DNA of 64,000 nt. It comes from Dryomyza anilis. Its lineage: Eukaryota; Arthropoda; Insecta; Diptera; Dryomyzidae. The position numbers were made by a program, and so were the translations under genes. The notes under the pieces were generated by a model. It saw nothing but the letters and a program-made list of their open reading frames with translations, had not been told where the DNA came from and did no database searches. Position 1 is the stretch's first letter. Each line of letters opens with the position of its first letter. The stretch covers positions 37,595,024-37,659,023 of the forward strand of contig OX638135.1 of assembly GCA_951804985.1 (NCBI GenBank), read 5' to 3'. This document shows, piece by piece, positions 1 to 11,229 of the stretch.

Positions 1-779
1 TTTTTATATTTCCTATCTTCAGTATAAAATAGCATTCCATTTTATAGTTTAATTGTTCAGGTAAACGGCCTATTTTAATATATACACCTCCGATTTTACG
101 GGAGCTACTTCGTCAACCTAACGCGTTATTGGGTTCAAAATCGTCAAAGTATATAATATATGGCAATAATAACGTTTTCAAGTCAATATAATTATTGTTT
201 CCGAATTGTGTAGTACTGGCACTAGCATTTTATTAACAATATACGTTTTGAGTAATAAAAAATATACCAATTCTCTTAATGTTTTAAAAATAATATACTC
301 GAACTCAAGAAGATTTGGTTTACAAAGCCAATTAATAATTAGTAGAATGTCAGAGTTTATTAAATTTTCCATTTCTAAAAATTGTTTCATTTTAACCAAT
401 ATGGATTGAAAAAAATAATAAAGATTGTTTAATAAATTCTAAAGCCTTACTTCTAGGCATGAAATTTTCACTACTAGTTTTACCACTAGTTTTAATAATT
501 CTAATTTTATGTTTTCTTTGCTTAAATATTCATTTATATTTATTTATTCAAAATGATTGTTTACAGAGTCAACTATTGTTTCCAAACAATCTGAATCATT
601 TTCTATTAACCGAAAATCATTAGATTTAGTTGCAACTTTAAAATGTTGAATTCTTATTGCTATACTTTCTATTGCAATTGGTAAATGTACATTTAAAATT
701 AATTATAGAATTATTGTGATATGAACTTAAATATGTAAATACTTGGTAATAGACGGACATTCCGTTTGGCAAAAGCAAC
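1..779. other. AT-rich, no gene seen
   Basis: Very AT-rich sequence with only short overlapping ORFs on both strands and no codon structure or protein resemblance I recognise. It may hold decayed 3' sequence of the broken minus-strand gene to its right. Confidence 0.5.
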
Positions 780-2806
780 AATTCAACATTTTAATTCATT
801 AATTAAAGTTTCAACCGATGAAATATTTTCGAGAATTTCACTATTGAAATTACATATTTTTTGAAGAAAAATTTAAATATGTTTAGTTTGCACTTGATAT
901 TGTGCATTCAATGCAATATAATAACTAATACAAGTTGAAACTGCTTCAACAGCGCCAAACGAAAGTTTCTCATCGATAACATATACAAAACCTTGAACAG
1001 CTCCATTTAGGTCTCCTACGAATACGACTCTTGGTTGACTTCGTACGATCAGCGAAGCATTTTCCTCCTGATGTGTTTTTTCACCTTGTTCTGCAGCATT
1101 GATGTTCTAAATAATAAAATATTATAACTTTTGTAATTATGTAAAAGCATTGATTGAAAACGGAAATATACTATTAACGGCAAATGTTTTACAACAATCA
1201 TAAATTAACCGAATATGAATACATAAAAATACAAAATTTTGAACATTTAAACATTACAAAAAACTTTAAACGAATTCAAAATGCAAGAAAACACGGTACC
1301 GAAATTAAGTTTTGATTAGGTTTCAATCCCTGTTAAAAAATGTAATAACTAACTGGATATAAAGAAATGAATTTTTCTACAACCTCCCCGCGGCTTAGTT
1401 TTATTTTTTTCCCGTTTTTAACCCGCATTGAAATGGGTGGAAAAAGATATGGTAAAATCAGAAGCGCAATAACTTTTTCGTCTGCCAAAAATATTTAATT
1501 GAATTATTCATAATAAATTTTTAAAACAAATATTTACTTAGTTTTGATAATTTGGACAAATAGCTACGTACAACAACATCTCGCAATAATTTTGCCTTTG
1601 CTAAAATTTTTAAATAGGTGTTATCCCATGCAACAAAAAACGATATTCCATCAGTATGTCTGTACATTAAATCAATATTTGCCAGAAATAAATTTTGAAA
1701 TAGGTTAGATATTAAAATATTTTAACTCAGCGGCTTTTTCAATAAGCATACAAATAAAAACTAATGAGTTTTTTTTACAATTTTGTCCTAGTTTTTTTTA
1801 AAGAAATTGGTTCATAACGTAAATAATATTTGAAACATGCTTACTTCAATAAAAAAAAATACCATTGTAATGTTGTGGCTGTCACTGTGATAAGTAAATC
1901 TGATGTTTTTATTTGTGCTTACCAATTCATAACTATTTGGTTGATGTATGGCAGGATAATCATTTGTTGTGATTGTGCTGTCCAATATCTTCTTCCTTAA
2001 TTCAAAAGTTGATCTCCACGCTCTAACAACTTCATTCTAAGGTTCAACGTACTTCTGAAGGAAAATTATATCTGCGTTTTCGATTTCTTCTGAATCTGTA
2101 TCTGTAGGTACCAAATCTATATCATTCGGCAGAATAATACGTGGTTTCTGAAGATTTGGTTTAATTTGGCTAGTCCTGTTCGAAAGTTGGTATATGCGTC
2201 CCTTAATTTTCCTTTAGCTTGATGTCGATTTTCCGCTGGCACATAATAGGTTTCAGTAATTTCTTTAGGAAATAGATCAACAATTGCCATGAAAATTTCG
2301 ATGAAATCTGTCTTACTCTGACTGAAAAGTTCAAAAATCATTAGTAAGAATATCTTTATAAAAATAAAATTAACTTACATTCTATCTTTATCACACTGTA
2401 GCATATATCTTATTATTGTTTTAGCAATATGTATTCGTTTTGTGTTGTTGAGCGATTCTGTGGATTACATTTGTGATATTTATAAATAGATGTAAAGTAA
2501 ACGTCCGGTATTTTCTCTAAATACTAAATTAGCGTAAATAAAAAAAATATATATATATATATAAAAATATACATATATATTAATGTTTTTTACCTCTTTG
2601 TTTCTGATCAGTACTAATACATTTGCATTCGAATTTGTATTTGAAATTTTTTGCAACTTCTCCAAAGCAATTGTATGCAAATAAGAAATCATAGGCTGTG
2701 CACTATATTCCAAAGACGGAGGAAGTTTTTCATCTTCTTCTATAATTTCATCATAGTAAGAGTCATCCGACACAATAATTATATCATTAATACGATCATT
2801 GGATAT
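780..2806 (-). pseudogene. Broken multi-exon gene, family not named
   Basis: I do not recognise a named family, but the exon structure is readable on the minus strand. Exon A (2806-2594) starts after a TTTTAAG acceptor, encodes an acidic stretch (VSDDSYYDEIIEEDEK) and ends at a GTAAAA donor. Exon B (2457-2379) encodes TKRIHIAKTIIRYMLQCDKD and ends at GTAAGT. After a 55-nt intron, exon C (2321-1923) begins behind a TTTTCAG acceptor in matching phase. An 816-nt intron follows, and exon D starts at 1106 behind TTATTTAG, phase 0 to phase 0. It is broken: the A-B phase does not fit, exon C has a frameshift near 2160 and an in-frame TAG at about 2040 (EP*NEVVRAWRS), and exon D meets TAA at 873-875, after which the frame reads on (IFLQKICNF). 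Both stops look like former Trp codons. It may be a duplicated host gene or an element-borne gene. Confidence 0.5.
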
Positions 2807-5120
2807 CTTAAAATAAATATATTTTTAAATGAACATACATTTTTTATGTTATCAAAAAATAGCGTGGATGATAACATAGAGCAAACAATTTTTTCTAAAA
2901 ACACAACTACTTTTACGTTTATACAGAGAGTATATATTTGATTAAAAATTAAAATTAAAAATGTTTACTCTCTGGTTTATATATATTTTTATATTCCATA
3001 ACCAATCAAAATAAATACAATTACGTGACTACTTTTATATTTCAAAATTAGTAAGAACAATTTCTTATAAAAACATTTGAAAATATATGGACACAACGAA
3101 CATATAGTTTCATATTGTACCGTTGTTTTAGAAATAATAGATTCGTCCGAAATTTTTGCATCTATTTATTATATCTATTATAAATATTCTCAATTTTGCA
3201 CCCATTGTTGGCATCAAAGAACTCAATTCGATTTTTTGTAGAAATTTAAAATTTTTTGTGACATTCCAATAATAGTGTTTCATACGAATCAATCAGAAAA
3301 ACTTTGTAATGCCATTGTACGATACTGGAATTAGTTGTGCAGATTCCATATTTCCGAACAAGAATTAATCTATTAAACGTACAAAAATATTTAAATTACA
3401 TTTATTTTAAACTAGTTGCTTCAAGACATTTCGTATTTGTCATCGAAGCATTATTTGGCTGTATCTTTGGATAGGGACAGAGTGTATGTATTGTATAAAG
3501 AGTTCTCATGCATACAGTATAATATGCACACTCTGGACTTGGTTAGACCAATAGAGTTTTCTTCCGAGTTTGCTAGCGCCGCTACCGAAAACATTGGTTA
3601 TGTGGAAGTGTAATTTACAGATTGAAGTTAACAAAGGAAAATAGTTCACAAAACTGGATCTATACGCGGATAATTTGCAACAAACCTTATCACGATATAT
3701 TGCAATCATACGACTTAGAAGTTGGAATTATTTATTTGAGAAAAATGTGACTTTTGAAAAGTTTTTGTTGAGAAAATTTTCCTTTCAATGACAAAAGTGG
3801 CAGCGAAACCGCTGTTTGCAAACTCTATATCAAATACATACTCTCTCGGTTACAACGACGAACGAAAAGGCTATCTGTCGCAAGATTTATATTCCAAGGA
3901 GCCCGCCATCGCGACCATTTGAGGTTATGCGATACCTCATTTTTCATTGCAGTTCAATTACACAATAAAACACATAAATACACAAAATTTAACCACCACT
4001 GACCTTTCTAACCACTTTCGCTTTAATTTAAGTTTATTTTTTGTATTTTATTTTACTTAGTTCATGCTCAGCACAATTAATTAACACAAACATGAATTAG
4101 AACAAAGAATGTAAATTAACAACAGGACTTTTTTGACAGAGATGGAAATAATGTTTATGATGGAGTTACCAGTTTTACATTTGATAATTATTAATTGAAA
4201 ATTATTATAAACTGTATAAATAAACTGTATAAATTCAATAATTTAAATAAAATGTATGCATATATCAAATACTTGTATAGATTTAAGTATACACTTTTTT
4301 TTGTTATTTTTGGATCATATTAAGAGTTTTTCTGCAAATGCATTCATATTTATCGAATATGTGTACATTTGCAGCAAAGCTTCTAATATCCATACAGTTG
4401 CAGTGAACCTACCACAAATATGACATTTTTCGTGATATTTATTGGAAACATCTCGTAAGTAATACAAAATATGTGATGTTTGCAAATTACTAAAACTTTT
4501 GCTGCAAGTTTAGTTTTACTTACTGCATGTTGGAGTATTTGTTGCAAGTAATATATTTAGCTAAGTAGTTGCAACAAGCCTCTCATAAATATTCTGTTTT
4601 CTTAGTGTAGTGGCGGAAAAGAAATAAGACGCCGTGCCGTGAACGTGTCGAAGAATTTATTTGCTTCAATAAATCTGTTTATTATTTTGACCAACAAATA
4701 ATAAAATATGATCAGAATATCATAATAAAAACCGAGTGCTTCAAGACGATAATTTGATGAGAAGGATATTGAAATAACATTTAAGTTTCAATACACGGAT
4801 AGAAAAGGTTTGTTTGAATGTAATTAAAAAGTAATACGAAATTACCCTACATGCATTAGGAATGAAGTGTAATTAAATTATAATCGAAATTGAATTTATT
4901 TTTGTTCACTTGTAAACATTATTATATTGTCCAGCAGAATCAGTCAAATTTACCATAAATATGTTACAATACCAACATAAAATTTTAGTTGCATTTGAGG
5001 TGCATTTCTTGGCAATTTACTTGTTTAAAACTATGTTTCGAAACACAGAAAATGCTAATCAAAACTAAATATAACGTATGTTCGCAAGGCTCGTCTTAAT
5101 TCGATAGTTTATCGACTGAC
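2807..5120. other. AT-rich intergenic, no gene seen
   Basis: No ORF with convincing codon structure. Short AT-rich ORFs at 3416-3613 and 3506-3709 overlap on opposite strands and resemble nothing known to me. No RNA gene or element boundary could be placed. Confidence 0.4.
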
Positions 5121-5325
5121 GAAGTTGGCAACGTTGTGCAGCATTTTCTACCTACGGCATCGTTTGAACATATTGATGTTTACAAACAAACAAAAAAGAA
5201 ATTGCATTTAAATAAGTGTATTCTTGCAAAATTCTTCTTGTAAACGAAGTTGGCACTCGTTGAGCAGAATTTTCTACCTACGGTCACCAAGTTGACACTC
5301 GGTGATCGGCATTTTCTGCGTACGT
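5121..5325 (+). repeat. Three degenerate copies of a 37-40 bp motif
   Basis: Three related segments at 5121-5158, 5246-5283 and 5289-5325 share the core AAGTTGGCA, then a TG-rich step, then GCATTTTCTACCTACGG. The second and third are almost contiguous and the first is about 90 bp away. Function unknown; it may be the decayed end of a mobile element. Confidence 0.45.
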
Positions 5326-5329
5326 GTCT

Positions 5330-6740
5330 TTTGTTGTTCGTTGAGAAAACGGTAATAATTTTGTTACCACAAATAAAAATCTGTGTTTCGATTTTCAAAC
5401 AGAATTTGGAATGTTTTTTCTTTTCTTTCACTGCCTACGCTATGTGCTGTACTGAGATCAACTGTAACTGTACCAAATATAAAGCGAGCCTGGTTCGTCT
5501 GGTTTAGCGTCTGCTTATGCAATTGTGCATTCATTGATGCTGTCACTTGTACTTGTAGTTTTAAGCGAATTATTTATTTATGCATTTAAAAATTTGTATA
5601 TGAATTCAATTGTTGTAAGTTCCCACTGTGCATGTTTAAAGATTTTTAATAAAAATTAATTAAAAAACAACATTTTATTTTTATTTTATTTTCAGGATTT
5701 CTTTCCAAAAATATTCAAATATGTTTCTATGCAAACATACTACTTTTTGAACTGAAACAACTGATATGTTTCACTGAAAACATATTTATATTCAGGTCGT
5801 TCAAAATCATGTTTTATTTTGAACATATTTATGTTTCGGTTCAAATATTTATTTTATTTGGATTTAGATATTATTACGTTTCCATTAGAACATACTCCAT
5901 TTTAAGGGGCAACATTAAAAAGTTTCCGGGATATTATAATGTAAGTCAGAGCTCAAGTCCCAATACAAAACTGTTTACAAATGATTTATCAGTCAATTAT
6001 ATATTATGTTTACATAAAATTCTAAACATACATGTAAAATTATGTTTGGGAGAGCCCTTTTTTTGCAGCGTGTATTTATTCCGAATTTCGCAGTCAAATA
6101 GATTTTATGAATTAGTTTGACTAAAAATTTGTTGAATATGTTTGTTGTATTTAATTACTATTTAGTTAAATCATTATAAATATTACGAACGAGTTTAATA
6201 AATCGTAATACTATCGTACACCGTACTTCAAAATCTTTCAATGTGTTATTAAATCTCGATTGATTACCACAATACGTAATATTGACGAATGCGATCATCG
6301 GTTGACATTTGATTAATTTGTTTGTCCTATTTAGTATTAACGTCACTTTTTGGTTCTGTGTACGATGAATTGTGGTACTACCCAATAAACCCAAAATCTG
6401 GATATTAAGTGATTATCGAATGTATACTGAACATGGATATCGAAGCTTTCACTGGAGAAAAGCGTTCTACATTTTCTAATTGTAAGCTTCAAAACTATAG
6501 CGTTCTGCAGCAAAACTGGTAGCTTTTTATCCAATGGAAGCTAACCTTTACCTAAACTTGAATCCCGACATTCAATATACATTCGAGGTTTGACTTAATT
6601 GTAAGCTATAAATAAAATGTGATTCGACTTTAAAATTACACTTGTATTCAAGCGCATATATTTCCCTACTTAAAGGTTTAAATTTAATATAAAAGAAAAC
6701 GCATATAAGTTATAATAATAAAATAATAGTTTGGCATTAC
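5330..6740. other. AT-rich intergenic, no gene seen
   Basis: Overlapping short ORFs lie on both strands at 5364-5589 and 5809-6120 (103 aa, hydrophobic), but none resembles a known protein and none has a supporting neighbour. I see no RNA gene. Confidence 0.35.
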
Positions 6741-6744
6741 AGTC

Positions 6745-7471
6745 CAGGGAAGCCACATTCAATACCCAAAAAAAATCCCATTTTTCCACGGAGTGAGAAC
6801 AAAAATACCTCCTTAAATCCCATGGAAAACAAAATCCTAATTGAAGTGGAAAATACTATCCAAAATCCCAAATTAAAATATTATAAAACTTTGTCACCTA
6901 ATTTAAATCGTTAGATTATATATAAAAATACATTTAACGATATTATAATTTTATTAAAAAATATGAGAATATTTACAAAATACCATCTTCATTATTATCA
7001 TTAGTGTTATTATTTTTAAACCCATACATTTCATTTGTAAATAATTCAAAATGTGTTTTATTAAACACTGCATCAAAACAATTTTTTGACTCTGTCAGTC
7101 GTTTCGCATGCATTATTGACGATAACATTTCAGTTGAAAGTCTATTTCTTTTTTTATTTTTATTTAAGCTAAATTGAGAAAATATCCTTTCCACATTTGC
7201 AGAAGAGTGCGACAAACATGAAATAAATGAAATTAGATTTCGCATTTCAGGACACAGAAAATTATTATTTTCATTTTTAGAATTTCAAATGGCTTGCCAA
7301 CATTTTGTAAAATAATAAATCATTGTTTTCTTTGTGTTGTTTAATTTTCTTAAATTCTAAATGAATTTTGTTAATATTTTCATTGCTAATTATGTGCGGA
7401 ACTAATGGTATAATGCTATTATTTATTATATTTTTTGGATCTAAAACGGTTACTTCTTTTAATATATCCAT
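6745..7471 (-). pseudogene. hAT transposase C-terminal remnant with terminal repeat
   Basis: Two minus-strand ORF pieces (7471-7277 and 7245-6973) make up the end of a hAT-superfamily transposase, the enzyme that cuts and moves the element DNA. The key sign is the C-terminal dimerisation block: HSSANVERIFSQFSLNKNKK, a Lys/Arg-rich step, then LSTEMLSSIMHAKRL (around 7210-7100). A frameshift or deletion separates the two pieces. Downstream on the same strand, CAGGGAAGCCAC at 6745-6756 has the CAGGG start typical of hAT terminal inverted repeats and is followed by several AATCCCA-like subterminal motifs. A TA microsatellite at 7501-7577 abuts the upstream end. No N-terminal zinc-finger or catalytic part is visible, so the copy is dead. 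Confidence 0.7.
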
Positions 7472-7500
7472 AATAATTAATTTTATTTATTATAAACAAT

Positions 7501-7503
7501 ATA

Positions 7504-7577
<74 letters not shown>
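7501..7577. repeat. (TA)n microsatellite
   Basis: About 77 bp of nearly pure TA dinucleotide between the hAT remnant and the SINE copy. The poly-Tyr/Ile ORF across it is an artefact. Confidence 0.95.
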
Positions 7578-7581
<4 letters not shown>

Positions 7582-7644
7582 TATATAATTAGATACTAAA
7601 AAAACCATATGAAATTGCAATTAAATGATTTTTTTTTTATTGCA

Positions 7645-7892
7645 TGTTATATTTGTACTCAATGTTGTGGGACCTACAGTTTATTGCCGAATCCGAACGG
7701 CGGGTGAGATCTTTTCATAGGCAATGGTTTTACTCTCGTAGGTTTGCCATTTACTGACGAGAGGTAGCGCGGTATAGAAAAATTTGAAAAATGTTTCTAT
7801 GAAAAGATGTTGTTAGCCCCAGTCCAGGCTTGAACCGGGGACCTTTCGGCTCGCAGTCCAACGCACTAACCACTGAGCTACCACGGCTACTT
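7645..7892 (-). mobile_element. tRNA-derived SINE, copy 1
   Basis: Read on the minus strand, 7892-7815 is tRNA-like: a TAGCTCAGTGG box A, GGTTCAAGCC box B, an ACTGCGAG-type anticodon loop with U33, and partly paired acceptor ends (GTAGCC with GGCTA). The anticodon stem has mismatches, so this is a SINE head rather than a working tRNA gene. The body (7815-7645) contains a palindromic GCCGAATCCGAACGGC step. The same body recurs at 12090-12290. From memory, this body is a very common repeat in tephritid fruit-fly genomes. Confidence 0.65.
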
Positions 7893-8414
7893 TAAACTGG
7901 TTACTATTTACCAATAGGAACACTAGAGCACAATTGATATAGTCAAGCATCAAGATCTAACAGTTTTGCTGTCTAAGTCATGTAGGACGAAGGGATGAAA
8001 TTGCTCCTGTCAAGAAATGTCTTGAAATGAGACTTGATGGTGGACTGCGTAGGAAGAGAGACTGGTCCGGTTTTTATCAAGGCACGGTAGTAAGGTCCTT
8101 TCGAATATTTAAGAAATTCCTTTCAAATAGGTTATTTGTTAAATTTTATGGCGGAAAGAAATAAAGCAAATCCCACAACATGGAACCCACCACAAAATTA
8201 AAAAGAAAGATGTTTCCTACAAAATAAATAAATGAAATATAATTTGTATTTCAAAATATATTTTGTTTTTGACAATTTTGACACGTTCCTCTACGAAACA
8301 ATTTTTTTAACTGGTTTTCTCTGCATCCATTTTAACTAGTTACTAATCTAGAAACATGGTTACTAATATAAATACTACATATTTATGCTACTAGTTTGGA
8401 TTTCACTGCAGGGT

Positions 8415-8710
8415 ATATAAACCCATAATTTTTGTTTAAGCCCCTTTTCTAAAATTTTACTTAAACTACTCAGAAGACTTATAGGCATATAGCTTTGAGT
8501 TTGATTACGTGGTTTATTTGTTTTGACAATTGGTATAACCATAGCGTCTTTCAACGTTTTTGGAAAGTATTGTATTTTTAAACACGAGTTAAAAATAAAA
8601 GTAATGAACTTGATTGCAGTATGATTAACGTAACGTTTTTAATGTCATCAAGTCCAGAAGATTTTCTTTTTTTAAGATCTCTGATTACTGTCTCGAAAAG
8701 AGATTTTGAA
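8415..8710 (-). pseudogene. Non-LTR reverse transcriptase fragment, N-terminal part
   Basis: The minus strand encodes the front of a Jockey/CR1-type RT in two frames. The first reads KSLFETVIRDLKKRKSSGLD. The second contains FPKTLKDAMVIPIVK, then SYMPISLLSSLSKILEKGLK, matching the well-known FPxxWKxAxVxPixK...SYRPISLLsslsKilE block. The fingers region is present, but the catalytic palm (YADD) is absent. A frameshift lies near 8600. It ends beside a GGGTATATAAACCC palindrome. This is a dead fragment; the matching palm portion of a similar RT lies at 11230-11840. Confidence 0.75.
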
Positions 8711-9334
8711 TCGGTTATAATTCGGGACATCCGTGGGATAAAATAGTGATAGTGACACTGGTCGATAGGCCAAGGAAATACGAGTGGACTCGTGAAAAAA
8801 TGTCCGTGAAATAGCCGAGAATTCCTCGTATAAACGAGGATTAAAAATCCAGGCTTAGTGTAGTGTAATTTGTTAGTGCAGCAATCAGGTGAGTGGGTAG
8901 TGCAGTTGGTTGTTGGTCAAGCAGTTTAGCTTGGAAACAAACCGGAAGTGAAAAACTTTTGGTCCGTACGGTACCGGAAGATGAAAATTTTGGTATGTAC
9001 TGTACCAACTTTTGGTTCGTACTGTACTTTTGGTCAAAATTTTCATACTCTTTGTTCGTACAAAAATAACTTTGCTTCGTACTGTACCTCTTGTCGGTCA
9101 AGTGGTGCATTTTGGTAGGTTGGTGTACGTACTAAAGTACAGCGCCACCTCTTGGGAAATCTGAGTGTCACACTGCGGAGACTACCAAACGTTGATACTG
9201 CGGAGACCACCAAACTTTTTTGCTAAGTACTTACTTGGTAAGGAGTTGGTGGCAAATTGGGGTTTTTTGTGGGTATTTCTGGTTTTTCCCCATATACCCG
9301 TGTTTCCCATTTTATTTTCCCGGCATCCCTGCGT
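8711..9334. repeat. Unassigned region with CGTACTGTAC repeats
   Basis: Between about 8965 and 9085, the motif TTCGTACTGTAC or a close variant (GTACGGTACC, TGTACTGTACC) recurs at least four times, interspersed with TTTTGGT. Two ACTGCGGAGA-CACCAAAC-like units follow at 9172-9217. No protein or RNA gene is evident. Confidence 0.45.
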
Positions 9335-9550
9335 AGTTCCTGTATAATCCTATATAGCAAGCGAGATCCTGTGTAGTTCCTGTATAGTTGCTATATATTT
9401 ACTTTATAGTAGCTGTATAGGACCTATATAAGGTCCAAAGTTGCTGTATAATACCTGTATAAATCTGTATAAAGCCTTTCTGTAGGACTTATACAGAGAC
9501 TATACAGGTACTATACAGGGAATGTACAGGTCATTTTGTCTGTATAAAGT
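9335..9550. repeat. Clustered CTGTATA/TATACAG motifs
   Basis: The left half has many copies of CTGTATA, as in CCTGTATAATCC and CCTGTATAGTTG. The right half has the reverse complement (TTATACAGAG, CTATACAGG twice). The two halves could fold into a long imperfect hairpin. It may be the core of a foldback element or MITE. No coding sequence. Confidence 0.5.
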
Positions 9551-10419
9551 GGAAAGCACCTGTAGCCTGATATCTCCCTAATTACTAGGAATTTTTGAAA
9601 ATTCAAAAAACCTAAATTAGGAAAAATTATGAATCGTTCATTAAACTGTAATGAAAAAGTTCATAATATTGATGAACGGTTTCATAATATTTATAAAAAA
9701 AATTCATGGTATTTATAAACTTTAAACTATATAAAAATAAAAAATAAACTATTTATTTTATTTTCTTGTATTATTTTTTATTATATTACCTTTTTATTTT
9801 ATTCTTTTAATTTATTTATTTTTTTAACTACTCACATTATATTTTATATCTACTCTTACTGTTGCTGCTGTTTGTTGTTGCGTGATGTTAAGTACCTAAG
9901 GTGCACGTTTCTTTGGAGTTGTAAACAACAAATGAAACGATTCGGTCTATTTGTACGAAATGACATACAAATAATAAAAACTTAGAACTGTATATGCTAT
10001 CATCGACTATCGACGCGTCGCGACGAATTCTCAAAATAATCACTGTGCGTCATGCGGTATAACCACTGCGCGTCATGCGGCATAACGCGTCAGTAAAATA
10101 AAAATATTTAGTTGAATATAGTTGAATACTTAACCATTTATTAATGTCGGTTACATTTCTATTTGAAAACATTGGTAAAAGTTTTCGATTTAAAAATATT
10201 GATGCAGAAGAGTCATTTAAAATCATATTATATGTATATGGATGTATATATAAAACTTTATTTTATTTCAATTAATTTTCCAATTACTTCAGACAGCAGC
10301 TAAGAAATAAGCACTGGTAAGAATTCTCCTTTCTGAATAAGAACTTTTCGTTTCGAGCTAAGTGATCGCTTTGAGCAGGCCAGAGATCTAAGTTCTTTTT
10401 TATACTTTTCTAAATATTG
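9551..10419. other. AT-rich spacer with one 23-bp tandem duplication
   Basis: No gene is seen. At 10038-10060 and 10061-10083 two 23-bp units in tandem share CACTG-GCGTCATGCGG. An ACGCGTCGCGACG block just left (about 10011-10025) is unusually GC-rich for this region. Confidence 0.4.
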
Positions 10420-10644
10420 TTAATTAATGTTTAAGTTATTATTTCCACTGAGGGTTTTATGAGAAATTTCCGATATGGTGTTAATCAGATCAGGGGGTCC
10501 GTTTTTCAATATAGCTTTTCTCAATTTTGTATCAGTATTTTTGATCGTATACAAAATATGCTTGTTTTCCTTCAATCGCTTTAGATTCTTTTTGTAAACC
10601 ATTTTTACTGGTATCGCAGTAACAATAACATAAATCTTTATCAA
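10420..10644 (-). pseudogene. Small basic ORF downstream of virus-like ATPase
   Basis: A Lys-rich ORF of about 65 meaningful residues (VYKKNLKRLKENKHIL..., then TKLRKAILKN, PPDLINTISEISHKTLSGN). It follows the ATPase remnant directly on the minus strand, overlapping its last codons in another frame. I recall a similar short basic protein, with an LI..I.E...N.L.GN signature, next to this ATPase type in virus-like elements of invertebrates; that is memory only. Its function is unknown to me. Start and end are those of the open frame, not necessarily of a real gene. Confidence 0.4.
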
Positions 10645-11229
10645 GAATATTTGTTCGATATCTTAAAAGATCATTTACACTTTCAGTAAGATCAATTAGT
10701 AAATAGCCATGTGGTTCATCGGTAACCTCTTTATATATCCTCATCAACTCTTTTGAATTTTGGCCAAGTGCTGAAATTGTAGTTTATCCCGAGGATTCTT
10801 AAATACAACAATATATTTTGTATTTAATGAAATGTCTCGAGTATGGGAAGATTTATGAAAAATATTTTGAGTTACAACAATTATAAACAAATTTCGATGA
10901 TGTGATACTTTTGTGAAAAGTTCATATATTTCTTTATTGAATGCTCCCATCATTAGATCATGCAAAATAATAATAACTGGTTCATTAAATTCATTTTCGA
11001 AATTATCAGGTATTCCTTTAAAATATTCAATATTTTTAAATGACGGCTTTGCATGTTCTTCTCCATAACACCAAATGACTCTATTAATATGCTTGCTAAT
11101 CATTATATCTCTCTTTTCTAATAAATTGTTCAAAAATGTGGTTTTTCCTGAACCTGATGGTCCGCTAATTAGCATTGTGAATGGATGTAAAAATTGATAA
11201 AACATGACATTATGCACATCAGTGGATAC
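10640..11229 (-). pseudogene. Packaging-type P-loop ATPase remnant, DNA-virus-like
   Basis: The minus strand encodes an FtsK/HerA or A32-like P-loop ATPase of the kind that pumps DNA into capsids of large DNA viruses and Polinton/adintovirus-like elements. Visible in order: Walker A GPSGSGKT, a conserved RVIWCYGEEH step, a Walker B-like hydrophobic run ending IIILHDLMM (HD where DD is usual), then KVSHHRNLFIIVVTQNIFHK and LNTKYIVVFKNPRD. After a frameshift near 10745 it continues as PHGYLLIDLTES and RYRTNIL. The N-terminus does not start with its own Met: it is fused in frame to an RT fragment at about 11229. This is an old endogenous copy, frameshifted and inactive. The exact viral lineage is inference. 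Confidence 0.6.

Noticed and set aside
5809..6120. 103-aa hydrophobic ORF
   Set aside because: Very AT-rich, no similarity, no neighbours; length is within chance for this composition.
7815..7892. Functional tRNA gene
   Set aside because: Anticodon stem mismatches and attachment to a dispersed repeat body mark it as a SINE head.
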